64,000 nt of DNA from Pseudomonas gregormendelii (GCF_017114825.1 NZ_JADEVO010000026.1:21769-85768), one strand, 5' to 3'. Shown: positions 51,835 through 61,299, numbered from the stretch's first letter. The notes: a model not told the origin generated them from the letters alone. Made by a program: numbers and translations.

Positions 51835-53391
51835 TTACAAGCCTGGCAAGCGCTGGCGAATCTGCGCTACCACGGTATCCAGTGTGCCGCTTTCATTGGT
51901 CTGGACGCGTTTGCTGCAGAGAATCTCCGCTGGAGTCAGCGGCTCACGGTTGGCCTGCTGGGCTTCGATGACGGCCAGGGTTGCGTCGGATGGGTCAGTG
52001 TTGTCCGCCTGGCGCAAGGCCAGCCAGGTCTCGATGACAGCTTGCGGCGCATTGCAGTCCAGGATCAGGAAGGGCGCACCGGTAGCTTCGGCGATTTGTG
52101 CTGCACCGTCGCGTTGCTCGTGCTTGAGGTAAGTGGCGTCGACCACGACCGGGAAGCCGGCACGCAGGATGACCCCTGCAATTTCATGCAGGCGGGCGTA
52201 GGTCGCGGCACTGGCTTCAGCGCTGTAAATGCCGGCCTGTGGCTCATTTGCAACGGTCTGCTCACCGAACAGGCGTTTGCGCTCTACGTCGGAGCGCAGG
52301 CGGATGGCGCCCAGTGCTTCTACCAGGCGCATGGCTACACGACTTTTGCCTACCGCGGAGACACCATGGGTGATAGCCATGAAGCGAGACGGGATGGTGC
52401 TGTAGCTTTCCGCCAGGTTGGCGTAGTTGCGGTATTGGCGCAGGGCGGTCGCACGTTGCACGGGGTCGGCGGCGGCCGGCATGCTGAACAGGGTGACCTT
52501 GGCCCGAACCAGGGCGCGGTAGGCCTTGTAGAAGTTCAGCAGTTCCAGGCCCTGGTAGTCACCGGTCAATTCCAGGTACTGGCTGATGAAACGGCGCGCC
52601 AGGCTCTTCAGTCCACGATCTTCCAGGTCCATTGCCAGGAAGCCGGTGTCGGCATAGACGTCGGTGAAGCGGAACGGCTCATTAAACTCGATGCAGTCGA
52701 AGATCACGACCTTGCCGTCGATCAGCGTTGCGTTGCCCAGGTGGATATCACCGTGGCACTCGCGAGTGAAGCCGTCGGCCTTGCGCTGGGCCATCAACGG
52801 CTTGAGGCGTTCGAAGCTGCTTTCGGCCCAGGCTTGCAGCGCGTCCAGTTGCAGGAGGTCGGTCTTGTCGCTGAGGAACGGGCGGATTTGCTCAAAGTTC
52901 TGGCTCACCGGTGCCATCACGGCGTCCGGCGTACCGGCTTCATGTTCGGCCGGGACTTTAGGCGCCGCGAGGTGGAATTGCGCGATCTGCGCGGCCATCT
53001 CGTCGATGTGCGCGGTGGTCAATTCACCATTGGCTTGCAAGGTGCTGAGCAGATTACTTTGCGGGAATTGACGCATTTTCAGCGCGAACTCGATCACCTG
53101 CCCGTCGCCACCCAATTGCGGCGCTTCGGCGCTGCCGGTAATCGGCAACACTTCAAGATACAAATCATTGGTCAAACGCTGGTTAAGCCGCAGCTCTTCG
53201 CCGCAGAAGTGCTCGCGAGCGTCCAGGCTGGTGAAGTCAAGGAAGCCGAAATTCACCGGTTTTTTCACTTTGTAAGCAAAGGGGCCGGTAAGCAGGACCC
53301 AGGAAATGTGGGTCTCGATGACCTGGAACCCGTCTACGGGATGCGGGTAGAGGGCCGGGTTTTGCAGGGCAGCGATCAGGGACTGGCTCAC
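51835..53391 (-). CDS. Bifunctional aminoglycoside-phosphotransferase-like / P-loop kinase protein
   Basis: A protein of 518 residues fusing two modules. The N-terminal half is an APH-like kinase fold (HGDIHLGNATLIDG, then FDCIEFNEPFR, with catalytic Asp residues); the C-terminal half is an AAA_33-type P-loop kinase with THGVSAVGKSRVA (about residue 345) and a lid region. The substrate is unknown; nothing suggests antibiotic resistance, as the family is conserved in the genus. The gene lies upstream of the pentapeptide gene on the same strand. Confidence 0.85.
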   Translation of the reverse strand: MSQSLIAALQNPALYPHPVDGFQVIETHISWVLLTGPFAYKVKKPVNFGFLDFTSLDAREHFCGEELRLNQRLTNDLYLEVLPITGSAEAPQLGGDGQVIEFALKMRQFPQSNLLSTLQANGELTTAHIDEMAAQIAQFHLAAPKVPAEHEAGTPDAVMAPVSQNFEQIRPFLSDKTDLLQLDALQAWAESSFERLKPLMAQRKADGFTRECHGDIHLGNATLIDGKVVIFDCIEFNEPFRFTDVYADTGFLAMDLEDRGLKSLARRFISQYLELTGDYQGLELLNFYKAYRALVRAKVTLFSMPAAADPVQRATALRQYRNYANLAESYSTIPSRFMAITHGVSAVGKSRVAMRLVEALGAIRLRSDVERKRLFGEQTVANEPQAGIYSAEASAATYARLHEIAGVILRAGFPVVVDATYLKHEQRDGAAQIAEATGAPFLILDCNAPQAVIETWLALRQADNTDPSDATLAVIEAQQANREPLTPAEILCSKRVQTNESGTLDTVVAQIRQRLPGL

Positions 53392-53494
53392 AGGCGATCC
53401 TTCAGAGTCTGGGAAAATTCACGATCGCCATTATGGCCGCAAGTCCGCTCGACGCAAACCTCGGAGGCCTCCTGTTGAGTATGAATAAAGTGCG

Positions 53495-53500
53495 TATAAT
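53495..53500 (+). promoter_or_regulatory. -10 element directly before mrcB
   Basis: A perfect TATAAT ending 8 bp before the mrcB ATG. A weak -35 TTGAGT at 53475-53480 gives only a 14-bp spacer. If used, transcription would start within 1-2 nt of the ATG. Confidence 0.5.
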
Positions 53501-53508
53501 CCGCCGCC

Positions 53509-55833
53509 ATGACTCGTACTCGATCCCCCCGCACTCCAAAAAAACCACCTTCCAGGGGCCTGCGCCCGTGGCTGGGCTGGGCCCTTAAACTCAGTCTGGT
53601 CGGCCTCGTGGTGCTCGCCGGATTCGCGGTCTACCTTGATGCAATTGTCCAGGAGAAGTTCTCCGGCAAGCGCTGGACCATTCCGGCCAAGGTCTACGCG
53701 CGCCCGCTCGAGCTGTTCACCGGGCAGAAGCTGAGCAAGGAAGACTTCCTCACCGAGCTCGACGCCCTGGGCTACCGGCGCGAGAGCGTAAGCAATGGTC
53801 CTGGCGCTGCGGCGGTCAACGGCAACACCGTCGACTTGAATACCCGAGGCTTCCAGTTCTATGAAGGTATGGAGAAAGCCCAGCCCGTGCGAGTGCGCTT
53901 CTCCGGCGATTACGTGGCGGAACTGTCGGCCACCAATGGCTCGAAGCTTTCGGTGGTGCGCCTGGAGCCGCTGCTGATCGGCGGGATTTATCCGAAGAAT
54001 CTCGAAGACCGCATCCTGATAAAAATCGATCAGGTTCCGCCGTATCTGCTGGAAACCCTGGTCGCCGTGGAAGACCGCGACTTCTATTCCCACTGGGGTG
54101 TGTCACCCAAGTCGATTGCCCGTGCCGTCTGGGTCAACACGTCCGGCGGCAAGATGACTCAGGGCGGCAGTACGCTGACGCAACAATTGGTCAAGAACTT
54201 CTACCTGACCAGCGAACGCAGCCTGACCCGCAAACTCACCGAAGCCATGATGGCGATGTTGCTGGAGTTGCATTACGACAAGCGCGAGATTCTTGAGGCT
54301 TACCTCAATGAAGTGTTCGTCGGCCAGGACGGCCAGCGTGCGGTGCACGGTTTTGGACTGGCCAGCCAGTTCTTCTTCGGCCAGCCTTTGTCCGAGCTGA
54401 AACTGCATCAGGTGGCCTTGCTGGTAGGCATGGTCAAGGGCCCTTCCTACTACAATCCGCGACGTAACCCCGAACGCGCCCTGGAGCGCCGCAACCTGGT
54501 GCTGGATGTCCTTCAGGAGCAGGGTGTGGCCACTGCCGAGCAGGTCGCCGCCGCGAAGAAATTGCCACTGGGTGTGACTACCCGCGGGAAACTCGCCGAC
54601 AGCTCGTTCCCCGGCTTCCTCGATCTGGTCAAGCGTCAGCTGCGCCAGGACTATCGCGACGAGGATTTGACCGAAGAAGGCCTGCGGATTTTCACCAGCT
54701 TTGATCCGATCCTGCAGATGAAAGCCGAAGCGTCGGTCAATGACACGTTCAAACGTCTGTCCGGGCGCAAGGGCTCCGATGAGGTTGAAGCGGCGATGGT
54801 CGTGACCAACCCGGAAACCGGCGAAGTCCAGGCCATGATCGGCAGCCGCCAGGCCAGTTTTGCCGGATTCAACCGCGCGCTGGATGCGGTTCGACCGATC
54901 GGCTCGCTGATCAAACCGGCTGTTTATCTGACGGCCCTGGAAAAACCGAGCCAATACACCCTGACCAGTTGGCTGTCGGACGACTCCTTCTCGGTGAAGG
55001 GCGCGGACGGCCAGGTCTGGAAACCGCAGAACTACGATCGCCGCTCCCATGGCACGGTATTCCTTTATCAAGGCCTGGCGCATTCCTACAACCTGTCGAC
55101 CGCTCGCCTGGGCTTGGCGGTGGGCGTACCGAACGTGCTCAAGACGCTTGCACGACTGGGTGTGAGTCGCGAGTTTCCGGCATTCCCGTCGATGTTGCTG
55201 GGGGCCGGAGGCTTGACCCCGATCGAAGTGGCAACCATGTACCAGACCCTCGCCAACGGCGGGTTCAATACACCGATGCGCGGCATTCGCAGTGTGCTCA
55301 CCGCCGAAGGCGAGCCACTCAAGCGTTATCCGTTCCAGATCGAGCAGCGTTTCGACCCGGCTTCCATTTATCTGGTCCAGAGCGCCATGCAGCGGGTCAT
55401 GCGTGAAGGTACAGGCAGTTCGGTTTATAACGTGTTGCCCAAGACCCTGACCCTGGCCGGCAAGACCGGTACCAGTAACGATTCGCGAGACAGCTGGTTC
55501 GCCGGCTTCAGCCAGGACCTGCTGGCCGTGGTGTGGTTGGGGCGCGATGACAACGGCAAGACGCCGTTCACCGGCGCCACCGGCGCGCTGCAGGTCTGGA
55601 CCAGTTTCATGCGCAAGGCCGACCCGTTGCCGCTGGACATGCCGCAGCCAGACAACATTGTTCAGGCCTGGGTTGATTCACGCACGGGGCAGGGTTCCGA
55701 TGCGGGTTGTCCAGGTGCCGTACAGATGCCGTATATTCGCGGCAGCGAACCGCCTCCCGGCCCCGCTTGCGGTGGCGAAAGCCCTGCTTCGGGCGAAACG
55801 GTGATGGATTGGGTCAAAGGCTGGATGAACTAA
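53509..55833 (+). CDS. mrcB: Penicillin-binding protein 1B
   Basis: Bifunctional peptidoglycan synthase of 774 residues. One N-terminal membrane helix (LSLVGLVVLAGFAVYL), a UB2H-like region (about 60-150), a GT51 glycosyltransferase with VAVEDRDFYSHWG and GGSTLTQQLVKNF, and a transpeptidase with SLIK (active serine), SYN and KTGTS motifs. The partner lipoprotein LpoP is possibly the next gene. No Shine-Dalgarno is visible upstream, and a -10 hexamer lies almost on the start codon. Confidence 0.97.
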   Translation: MTRTRSPRTPKKPPSRGLRPWLGWALKLSLVGLVVLAGFAVYLDAIVQEKFSGKRWTIPAKVYARPLELFTGQKLSKEDFLTELDALGYRRESVSNGPGAAAVNGNTVDLNTRGFQFYEGMEKAQPVRVRFSGDYVAELSATNGSKLSVVRLEPLLIGGIYPKNLEDRILIKIDQVPPYLLETLVAVEDRDFYSHWGVSPKSIARAVWVNTSGGKMTQGGSTLTQQLVKNFYLTSERSLTRKLTEAMMAMLLELHYDKREILEAYLNEVFVGQDGQRAVHGFGLASQFFFGQPLSELKLHQVALLVGMVKGPSYYNPRRNPERALERRNLVLDVLQEQGVATAEQVAAAKKLPLGVTTRGKLADSSFPGFLDLVKRQLRQDYRDEDLTEEGLRIFTSFDPILQMKAEASVNDTFKRLSGRKGSDEVEAAMVVTNPETGEVQAMIGSRQASFAGFNRALDAVRPIGSLIKPAVYLTALEKPSQYTLTSWLSDDSFSVKGADGQVWKPQNYDRRSHGTVFLYQGLAHSYNLSTARLGLAVGVPNVLKTLARLGVSREFPAFPSMLLGAGGLTPIEVATMYQTLANGGFNTPMRGIRSVLTAEGEPLKRYPFQIEQRFDPASIYLVQSAMQRVMREGTGSSVYNVLPKTLTLAGKTGTSNDSRDSWFAGFSQDLLAVVWLGRDDNGKTPFTGATGALQVWTSFMRKADPLPLDMPQPDNIVQAWVDSRTGQGSDAGCPGAVQMPYIRGSEPPPGPACGGESPASGETVMDWVKGWMN

Positions 55834-55849
55834 GCAAAGAGGGTTTCAA

Positions 55850-56587
55850 GTGAACAAGTGGTTGATTCCAGCGGTTACCGCCGTGGCTTTGCTCAGCGGT
55901 TGCTCCACCGTACAACGCGGGTCCATTCCGGTAGTGGATTCCGGCAGCGCCGTTTCGAACAGCGAACGTGTGCAGGCCAATGGCGGTTTCCGGCAGACGA
56001 CGGTCAAGCGTCCGGTACAGGCGCAGGCCCAGGCGATACCGCAAGGTGACACTGGGGTGGTGGTGATGGTCCCAGGCGGTGGTGCGGTGGCTTCTGCGCC
56101 TATCAGCACTTCGCCGATCACGCCGGGCCCGATCACGCCAGGTCCAATCGATACGGCGCCAGTGCAGTCGGCGCCGATCAACCAGGGCAGCTACAGCATG
56201 CCGGCGACTCCGAGCGGGATTCCGTCAGCCAGTACCGGCGGTGGCTTGTCGGCCGATGAGCAACTGGACGGTCCGGTGCTGGCGCTGTTGACCACGGCCC
56301 AGCAGCAACAGGCGGGCGGTGACCTCAACGGCGCGTCGTCGAGCCTTGAGCGTGCCCAGCGGGTGGCGCCACGTGAGCCGCAGGTGCTTTATCGCCTGGC
56401 CCAGGTGCGCATGGCCCAAGGTGATGCGGCACAGGCCGAGCAGTTCGCCCGCCGGGGCCTGACCATGGCCAATGGCCGGCCGGACCTGCAGGCCAGCCTG
56501 TGGGGGCTGATCGCCCAGGCGCGTGAGAAGCAGGGTGATTCTGCAGGCGCTGCGCTGGCCCGCCAGAAGGCCAAGGTCACGCTGTGA
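55850..56587 (+). CDS. TPR lipoprotein, candidate PBP1B activator LpoP
   Basis: A protein of 245 residues with lipobox LLSGC (Cys18), a flexible low-complexity linker (TSPITPGPITPGPIDTAP), and C-terminal TPR helices (DGPVLALLTTAQQQQAGGDL to the end). It begins 16 bp after mrcB. In P. aeruginosa the TPR lipoprotein encoded next to ponB/mrcB is LpoP, the activator of PBP1B, so the location and make-up suggest the same role here. The name is inference. Confidence 0.8.
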   Translation: MNKWLIPAVTAVALLSGCSTVQRGSIPVVDSGSAVSNSERVQANGGFRQTTVKRPVQAQAQAIPQGDTGVVVMVPGGGAVASAPISTSPITPGPITPGPIDTAPVQSAPINQGSYSMPATPSGIPSASTGGGLSADEQLDGPVLALLTTAQQQQAGGDLNGASSSLERAQRVAPREPQVLYRLAQVRMAQGDAAQAEQFARRGLTMANGRPDLQASLWGLIAQAREKQGDSAGAALARQKAKVTL

Positions 56588-56922
56588 TGGACGCACGCTT
56601 TCCGAAGATCGCCGAGCAACTGCTGTTGATCGAGCGCGAACTGCGAGTGCAGGGATGGTGGGACGACGTCTCGCCCTCCACTGAGGCGCTTTCCAGCGTT
56701 GAGCCTTTCTCGGTCGATACGCTGGATTTCGAACAGTGGCTGCAATGGATTTTCCTGCCGCGGATGAAAATGATCCTCGAACAGGATCTCCCGTTGCCCA
56801 ATGCGTCGGGAATCCAGGAAATGGCCGAAATGGTGTTCGCCGCGCGCAATGTGCAGGGCAAGGATCGGCAGTTGCAGGTGCTGCTCAAGGAGTTTGACCT
56901 GCTGATCACGGCTGCCCGCTAG
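56587..56922 (+). CDS. YqcC family protein (DUF446)
   Basis: A 111-residue helical protein, family DUF446/YqcC: IAEQLLLIERELRVQGWWD and FEQWLQWIFLPRMKMILE are typical. In enterobacteria yqcC lies beside the pseudouridine synthase truC; here it follows the TPR lipoprotein with a TGATG overlap. A GTG at 56584 is an alternative start. Function unknown. Confidence 0.88.
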   Translation: MDARFPKIAEQLLLIERELRVQGWWDDVSPSTEALSSVEPFSVDTLDFEQWLQWIFLPRMKMILEQDLPLPNASGIQEMAEMVFAARNVQGKDRQLQVLLKEFDLLITAAR

Positions 56923-56947
56923 CGCCGGATCCGATGTAGGAGCGGAT

Positions 56948-57048
56948 GTAGGAGCTGTCGAGTGCAACGAGGCTGCGACCTCTTGATCTTGTTGTTCTGG
57001 GGTAAAGGTCAAAAGATCGCAGCCTCTGCTTCGCTCGGCAGCTCCTAC
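56948..57048. repeat. REP-type palindrome (gtaggagctgtcg...gatcgcagcc family)
   Basis: gtaggagctgtcgag...ggctgcgacc on the left faces gatcgcagcctc...ggcagctcctac on the right. Same family as 30985-31061. Confidence 0.78.
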
Positions 57049-57056
57049 GCAGGGTT

Positions 57057-57470
57057 CTATTGGCAGTTATCCCCAATCTGTTTCTGTGATTCGCTGATGC
57101 GCTCCTGACGCTGTTGCTCGTTCAGGCGGCGCATCTCACCGTCGACTTCCTCTCGTAATCTTGGATTGTTCTGTAGCTGGGCCAGGTTCGTGCGGGCCTG
57201 TTGGCAGAACGCCTGCAACTGCGCCTGCTGCTCGGCCACCTGTGCCTTCACCGATTTGTCGATCGCCTGCTGGTCGCCAATCACATGGCTGCGTGGTGGT
57301 GGTACCGGCTTGGCCGGGGCCGGTGCTGGAGTGAGCACCGTCGTCGCCTCCTGACCTTGAGGAGGCTGGGCGTCGAAATGAGTCACGCCTTGGGCGTCCA
57401 CCCACTTGTAGATTTGCCCCGCCAGACACCAAGGGCTGATCAGTAGACCGACCATCAATAAAGTTCGCAT
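57057..57470 (-). CDS. DUF4124 exported protein
   Basis: A 137-residue protein. The signal peptide MRTLLMVGLLISPWCLAG is followed by a DUF4124 motif IYKWVDAQGVTHFDAQPP, a proline/alanine-rich linker, and a Gln-rich coiled-coil-like C-terminus (VAEQQAQLQAFCQQARTNLAQ). The start at 57470 is preferred because AGGAAA lies 4 bp upstream and the signal peptide then begins correctly. Function unknown; many Pseudomonas genomes carry several paralogues. Confidence 0.85.
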   Translation of the reverse strand: MRTLLMVGLLISPWCLAGQIYKWVDAQGVTHFDAQPPQGQEATTVLTPAPAPAKPVPPPRSHVIGDQQAIDKSVKAQVAEQQAQLQAFCQQARTNLAQLQNNPRLREEVDGEMRRLNEQQRQERISESQKQIGDNCQ

Positions 57471-57870
57471 GCCATTTCCTAGCCATGAGTTGCGCAATTG
57501 AAGCTAACACAGTTGCGGTTTAGCGGTTTTTTCTTGCTTTCTCATGCGCTTACTTCAATAAAGCACATAGACGGCTTGACTTGGAGGGGACGAAACAGAA
57601 GAATCCAAAGTCCGCTGTAGAGGGACTGCCAGAAGCAGACCCACTCGGCAGATCATGAGGCGCATACCCGCGCCGACCTGTTACACCCGCAACGCGTTAC
57701 CTCGCGCTGGGTGGGAAAGTCCCGCAACACTTGGGACGATCCCAATACTTGCTCAGTCAGTGCTGACGTAGTCGGCGACCACCGTCGCTCATGCTCTGCT
57801 GAGAAGTAAACCTATTAAGACCCGTCCTTTTGCATGTGGGCGGTATTCTGGCGTTTTAGAGGTGAACAAC
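57471..57870 (+). other. Long structured leader before ilvI
   Basis: About 400 bp without a convincing gene. It contains several short inverted repeats, for example TTGGGA-CGA-TCCCAA (57731-57745) and GTCAG-TG-CTGAC (57757-57768), and a 38-codon frame (57655-57771) without a ribosome site. No classical terminator with a T-run is visible. It probably contains the ilvIHC promoter and an untranslated leader. Confidence 0.5.
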
Positions 57871-59595
57871 GTGGAGCTTTTATCTGGCGGTGAGATGCTC
57901 GTCCGCTTTTTGCGTGACGAAGGCGTCAAGTACATCTACGGGTACCCGGGTGGTGCTCTTCTTCATGTCTACGATGCCCTGTTCAAAGAACCGGAAGTGA
58001 CCCACATCCTGGTTCGCCACGAGCAGGCTGCGACCCATATGGCTGACGGCTATGCCCGTGCCACCGGCAAAGCCGGCGTGGTACTGGTCACTTCCGGGCC
58101 GGGCGCAACCAACGCCATTACCGGTATTGCCACGGCCTACATGGACTCCATTCCGATGGTGGTCATTTCCGGCCAGGTGCCTAGCACCATGGTAGGCACC
58201 GACGCGTTCCAGGAAACCGACATGATCGGTATCTCCCGGCCGATCGTGAAGCACAGCTTCATGATCAAGCACGCGTCGGAAATTCCGGAAGTCATGAAGA
58301 AGGCGTTCTACCTGGCGCAATCCGGTCGTCCTGGTCCGGTCGTTGTCGATATCCCCAAAGACATGACCAACCCGGCCGAGAAGTTCGAATACATTTTCCC
58401 GAAGAAAGCCAAGCTGCGTTCCTACAGCCCGGCCGTTCGCGGTCACTCCGGGCAAATCCGCAAGGCTGCAGAAATGCTCCTGGCGGCCAAGCGGCCAGTG
58501 ATGTACGCCGGCGGCGGCGTGATCCTCGGTGGTGGCTCCGCGCCGCTGACCGAGCTGGCGAAAATGCTCAACCTGCCAGTGACCAATACCTTGATGGGCC
58601 TGGGTGCCTACCCTGGCACCGATCGCCAGTTCATCGGCATGCTCGGCATGCACGGCAGCTACACCGCCAACCTGGCGATGCACCACGCCGATGTGATCCT
58701 GGCAGTCGGTGCACGTTTCGATGACCGTGTGATCAACGGCCCGGCGAAGTTTTGCCCGAACGCCAAGATCATCCACATCGACATCGACCCGGCTTCGATC
58801 TCCAAGACCATCAAGGCCGATGTACCCATCGTGGGTCCGGTGGAAAGCGTCCTGACCGAAATGGTCGCGATCCTCAAGGAAATCGGCGAGACCCCGAACA
58901 AGGAGTCCGTTGCCAGCTGGTGGAAGCAAGTTGATGAGTGGCGCGGTGATCGTGGCCTGTTCCCTTACGACAAGGGCGACGGCGGCGTCATCAAGCCGCA
59001 GACCGTGATCGAAACCCTGTGCGAAGTCACCAAGGGCGATGCCTTTGTTGCCTCGGACGTGGGGCAGCACCAGATGTTCGCCGCGCAGTACTACACGTTC
59101 AACAAGCCCAATCGCTGGATCAACTCCGGTGGCCTGGGCACCATGGGCTTCGGTTTCCCGGCGGCCATGGGCATCAAGTTGAGCTTCCCGGATGCCGACG
59201 TCGTCTGCGTGACGGGCGAGGGCAGCATCCAGATGAACATCCAGGAGCTGTCGACCTGCCTGCAGTATGGCTTGCCAGTGAAGATCGTGATCCTGAACAA
59301 CGGTGTTCTGGGTATGGTTCGCCAGTGGCAAGACATGAGCTACGGCAGCCGTCACTCACATTCCTATATGGAATCGTTGCCTGATTTCGTCAAGTTGGCG
59401 GAGGCCTACGGTCACGTCGGCGTGCGCATCACCGAATCGAAAGATTTGAAGACGAAGATGGCAGAAGCGTTCGCCATGAAGGATCGTCTGGTCATCATCG
59501 ATGTTTCGGTCGACACCAGCGAGCACGTCTACCCGATGCAGATCAAAGACGGCTCCATGCGCGATATGTGGCTGAGCAAGACGGAGCGTACTTAA
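57871..59595 (+). CDS. ilvI: Acetolactate synthase large subunit
   Basis: Thiamine-diphosphate enzyme that makes acetolactate or acetohydroxybutyrate, the first common step to valine, leucine and isoleucine. It has 574 residues from the GTG at 57871, which is favoured over the GTG at 57862 because the AGAGG box at 57858-57862 then sits 8 bp upstream. Motifs: catalytic Glu in VRHEQAATHMADGYAR, and TPP-binding GEGSIQMNIQEL...ILNN. It is followed by the regulatory subunit gene after 2 bp. Confidence 0.97.
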   Translation: MELLSGGEMLVRFLRDEGVKYIYGYPGGALLHVYDALFKEPEVTHILVRHEQAATHMADGYARATGKAGVVLVTSGPGATNAITGIATAYMDSIPMVVISGQVPSTMVGTDAFQETDMIGISRPIVKHSFMIKHASEIPEVMKKAFYLAQSGRPGPVVVDIPKDMTNPAEKFEYIFPKKAKLRSYSPAVRGHSGQIRKAAEMLLAAKRPVMYAGGGVILGGGSAPLTELAKMLNLPVTNTLMGLGAYPGTDRQFIGMLGMHGSYTANLAMHHADVILAVGARFDDRVINGPAKFCPNAKIIHIDIDPASISKTIKADVPIVGPVESVLTEMVAILKEIGETPNKESVASWWKQVDEWRGDRGLFPYDKGDGGVIKPQTVIETLCEVTKGDAFVASDVGQHQMFAAQYYTFNKPNRWINSGGLGTMGFGFPAAMGIKLSFPDADVVCVTGEGSIQMNIQELSTCLQYGLPVKIVILNNGVLGMVRQWQDMSYGSRHSHSYMESLPDFVKLAEAYGHVGVRITESKDLKTKMAEAFAMKDRLVIIDVSVDTSEHVYPMQIKDGSMRDMWLSKTERT

Positions 59596-59597
59596 TC

Positions 59598-60089
59598 ATG
59601 CGGCATATTATTTCCTTGCTTCTGGAAAACGAACCGGGTGCTCTTTCTCGTGTAGTCGGCCTGTTCTCGCAGCGCAACTACAACATCGAAAGCCTGACTG
59701 TGGCACCGACCGAAGACCCGACCCTGTCGCGCCTGACGTTGACCACAGTGGGTCATGACGAAGTGATCGAGCAGATCACCAAGAACCTGAACAAGTTGAT
59801 CGAAGTGGTCAAACTGGTCGACCTGTCGGAGAGTGCTCACATCGAGCGCGAACTGATGCTGGTCAAGGTCAAGGCCACTGGCGCACAGCGCGCCGAGATC
59901 AAACGCACCACCGATATTTACCGTGGACAGATCGTCGACGTCAGCGCCAGCGTGTATACCGTTCAGTTGACCGGTACCAGCGACAAGCTCGACAGCTTCA
60001 TTCAGTCCATCGGCACCGCATCGATCCTGGAAACCGTCCGCAGTGGCGTAACCGGCATCGCTCGCGGCGACAAAGTACTCAGCATCTAA
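59598..60089 (+). CDS. ilvH: Acetolactate synthase small (regulatory) subunit
   Basis: A 163-residue subunit with an N-terminal ACT domain (RHIISLLLENEPGALSRVVGLF) that binds valine for feedback inhibition, and a C-terminal ALS_ss_C domain. The start at 59598 follows the ilvI stop by 2 bp; an earlier in-frame ATG lies inside ilvI and is unlikely. Confidence 0.97.
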   Translation: MRHIISLLLENEPGALSRVVGLFSQRNYNIESLTVAPTEDPTLSRLTLTTVGHDEVIEQITKNLNKLIEVVKLVDLSESAHIERELMLVKVKATGAQRAEIKRTTDIYRGQIVDVSASVYTVQLTGTSDKLDSFIQSIGTASILETVRSGVTGIARGDKVLSI

Positions 60090-60137
60090 ACCAAATTAGT
60101 GAATGGCCTGAACGGCCTGGATATATAGGGGAATTTC

Positions 60138-61154
60138 ATGAAAGTTTATTACGAAAAAGACTGCGACCTGTCCATCATCCAGGGCAAGAAAGTTGCCATT
60201 ATCGGTTACGGTTCCCAGGGTCACGCTCAAGCGTGCAACCTCAAAGACTCCGGCGTTGACGTAACTGTTGGCCTGCGTAAAGGCTCGGCCACTGTTGCCA
60301 AGGCTGAGGCTCACGGCTTGAAAGTGACTGACGTTGCTTCCGCTGTTGCAGCTGCCGACCTGGTCATGATCCTGACCCCGGACGAGTTCCAGTCCGCCCT
60401 GTACAAGAACGAAATCGAGCCGAACATCAAGAAAGGCGCCACCCTGGCCTTCTCCCACGGCTTCGCGATCCACTACAACCAGGTAGTACCACGCGCTGAC
60501 CTCGACGTGATCATGATCGCGCCGAAAGCACCGGGCCACACTGTTCGCTCCGAGTTCGTCAAAGGCGGCGGCATCCCTGACCTGATCGCTATCTACCAGG
60601 ACGCTTCCGGCAACGCCAAGAACGTTGCACTGTCCTACGCTGCTGGCGTTGGCGGTGGTCGTACCGGCATCATCGAAACCACGTTCAAGGACGAGACCGA
60701 AACCGACCTGTTCGGCGAGCAAGCCGTACTGTGCGGCGGTACCGTTGAGCTGGTAAAAGCCGGTTTCGAAACCCTGGTTGAAGCTGGCTACGCGCCGGAA
60801 ATGGCCTACTTCGAATGCCTGCACGAACTGAAGCTGATCGTTGACCTCATGTACGAAGGCGGTATCGCCAACATGAACTACTCGATCTCCAACAACGCTG
60901 AATACGGCGAATACGTGACCGGCCCGGAAGTGATCAACGCCGAATCCCGTCAGGCCATGCGCAACGCCCTGAAACGTATTCAGGACGGCGAATACGCCAA
61001 GATGTTCATCAGCGAAGGCGCTACCGGCTATCCTTCGATGACCGCCAAGCGTCGTAACAACGCCGCTCACGGCATCGAAATCATCGGCGAGCAACTGCGC
61101 TCCATGATGCCTTGGATCGGTGCCAACAAGATCGTCGACAAAGCCAAGAACTAA
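60138..61154 (+). CDS. ilvC: Ketol-acid reductoisomerase
   Basis: Converts acetolactate to dihydroxyisovalerate using NADPH and Mg2+. The class I short form has 338 residues. The N-terminal Rossmann motif IGYGSQGHAQACNLKDSG and the Mg-binding acidic residues in DETETDLFGEQ are present. It follows ilvH by 48 bp and closes the ilvIHC operon with a strong terminator. High-bias codon use suggests strong expression. Confidence 0.98.
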   Translation: MKVYYEKDCDLSIIQGKKVAIIGYGSQGHAQACNLKDSGVDVTVGLRKGSATVAKAEAHGLKVTDVASAVAAADLVMILTPDEFQSALYKNEIEPNIKKGATLAFSHGFAIHYNQVVPRADLDVIMIAPKAPGHTVRSEFVKGGGIPDLIAIYQDASGNAKNVALSYAAGVGGGRTGIIETTFKDETETDLFGEQAVLCGGTVELVKAGFETLVEAGYAPEMAYFECLHELKLIVDLMYEGGIANMNYSISNNAEYGEYVTGPEVINAESRQAMRNALKRIQDGEYAKMFISEGATGYPSMTAKRRNNAAHGIEIIGEQLRSMMPWIGANKIVDKAKN

Positions 61155-61173
61155 GTCGCGCACTTGTACGGAA

Positions 61174-61197
61174 AACGCGGCCTAGGCCGCGTTTTTT
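61174..61197 (+). terminator. Rho-independent terminator of ilvIHC
   Basis: ACGCGGCC-TA-GGCCGCGT perfect palindrome (61175-61192) followed by a T-run. Confidence 0.92.
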
Positions 61198-61299
61198 CGT
61201 TTGGGGAGCCGGTTCTGGTATAAAGCTGCATCGTTTGCGGGCGAACCCTCGTCCCAGACGCCTGTCGAAATTTCTCCACCCTGTTGCAAGGTAATGTCC

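Noticed and set aside
51835..53391. Aminoglycoside resistance gene
   Set aside because: The phosphotransferase fold is fused to a P-loop kinase and is a conserved housekeeping family in Pseudomonas; nothing indicates resistance.
51799..53478. 559-residue frame antisense to the phosphotransferase/kinase gene
   Set aside because: Shadow frame; the opposite strand shows clear kinase motifs.
57655..57771. 38-codon frame as a classical leader peptide for ilvI
   Set aside because: No Shine-Dalgarno, no run of Leu, Ile or Val codons, and no terminator hairpin with a T-run behind it, so it is not annotated as a gene and only mentioned as a possibility.
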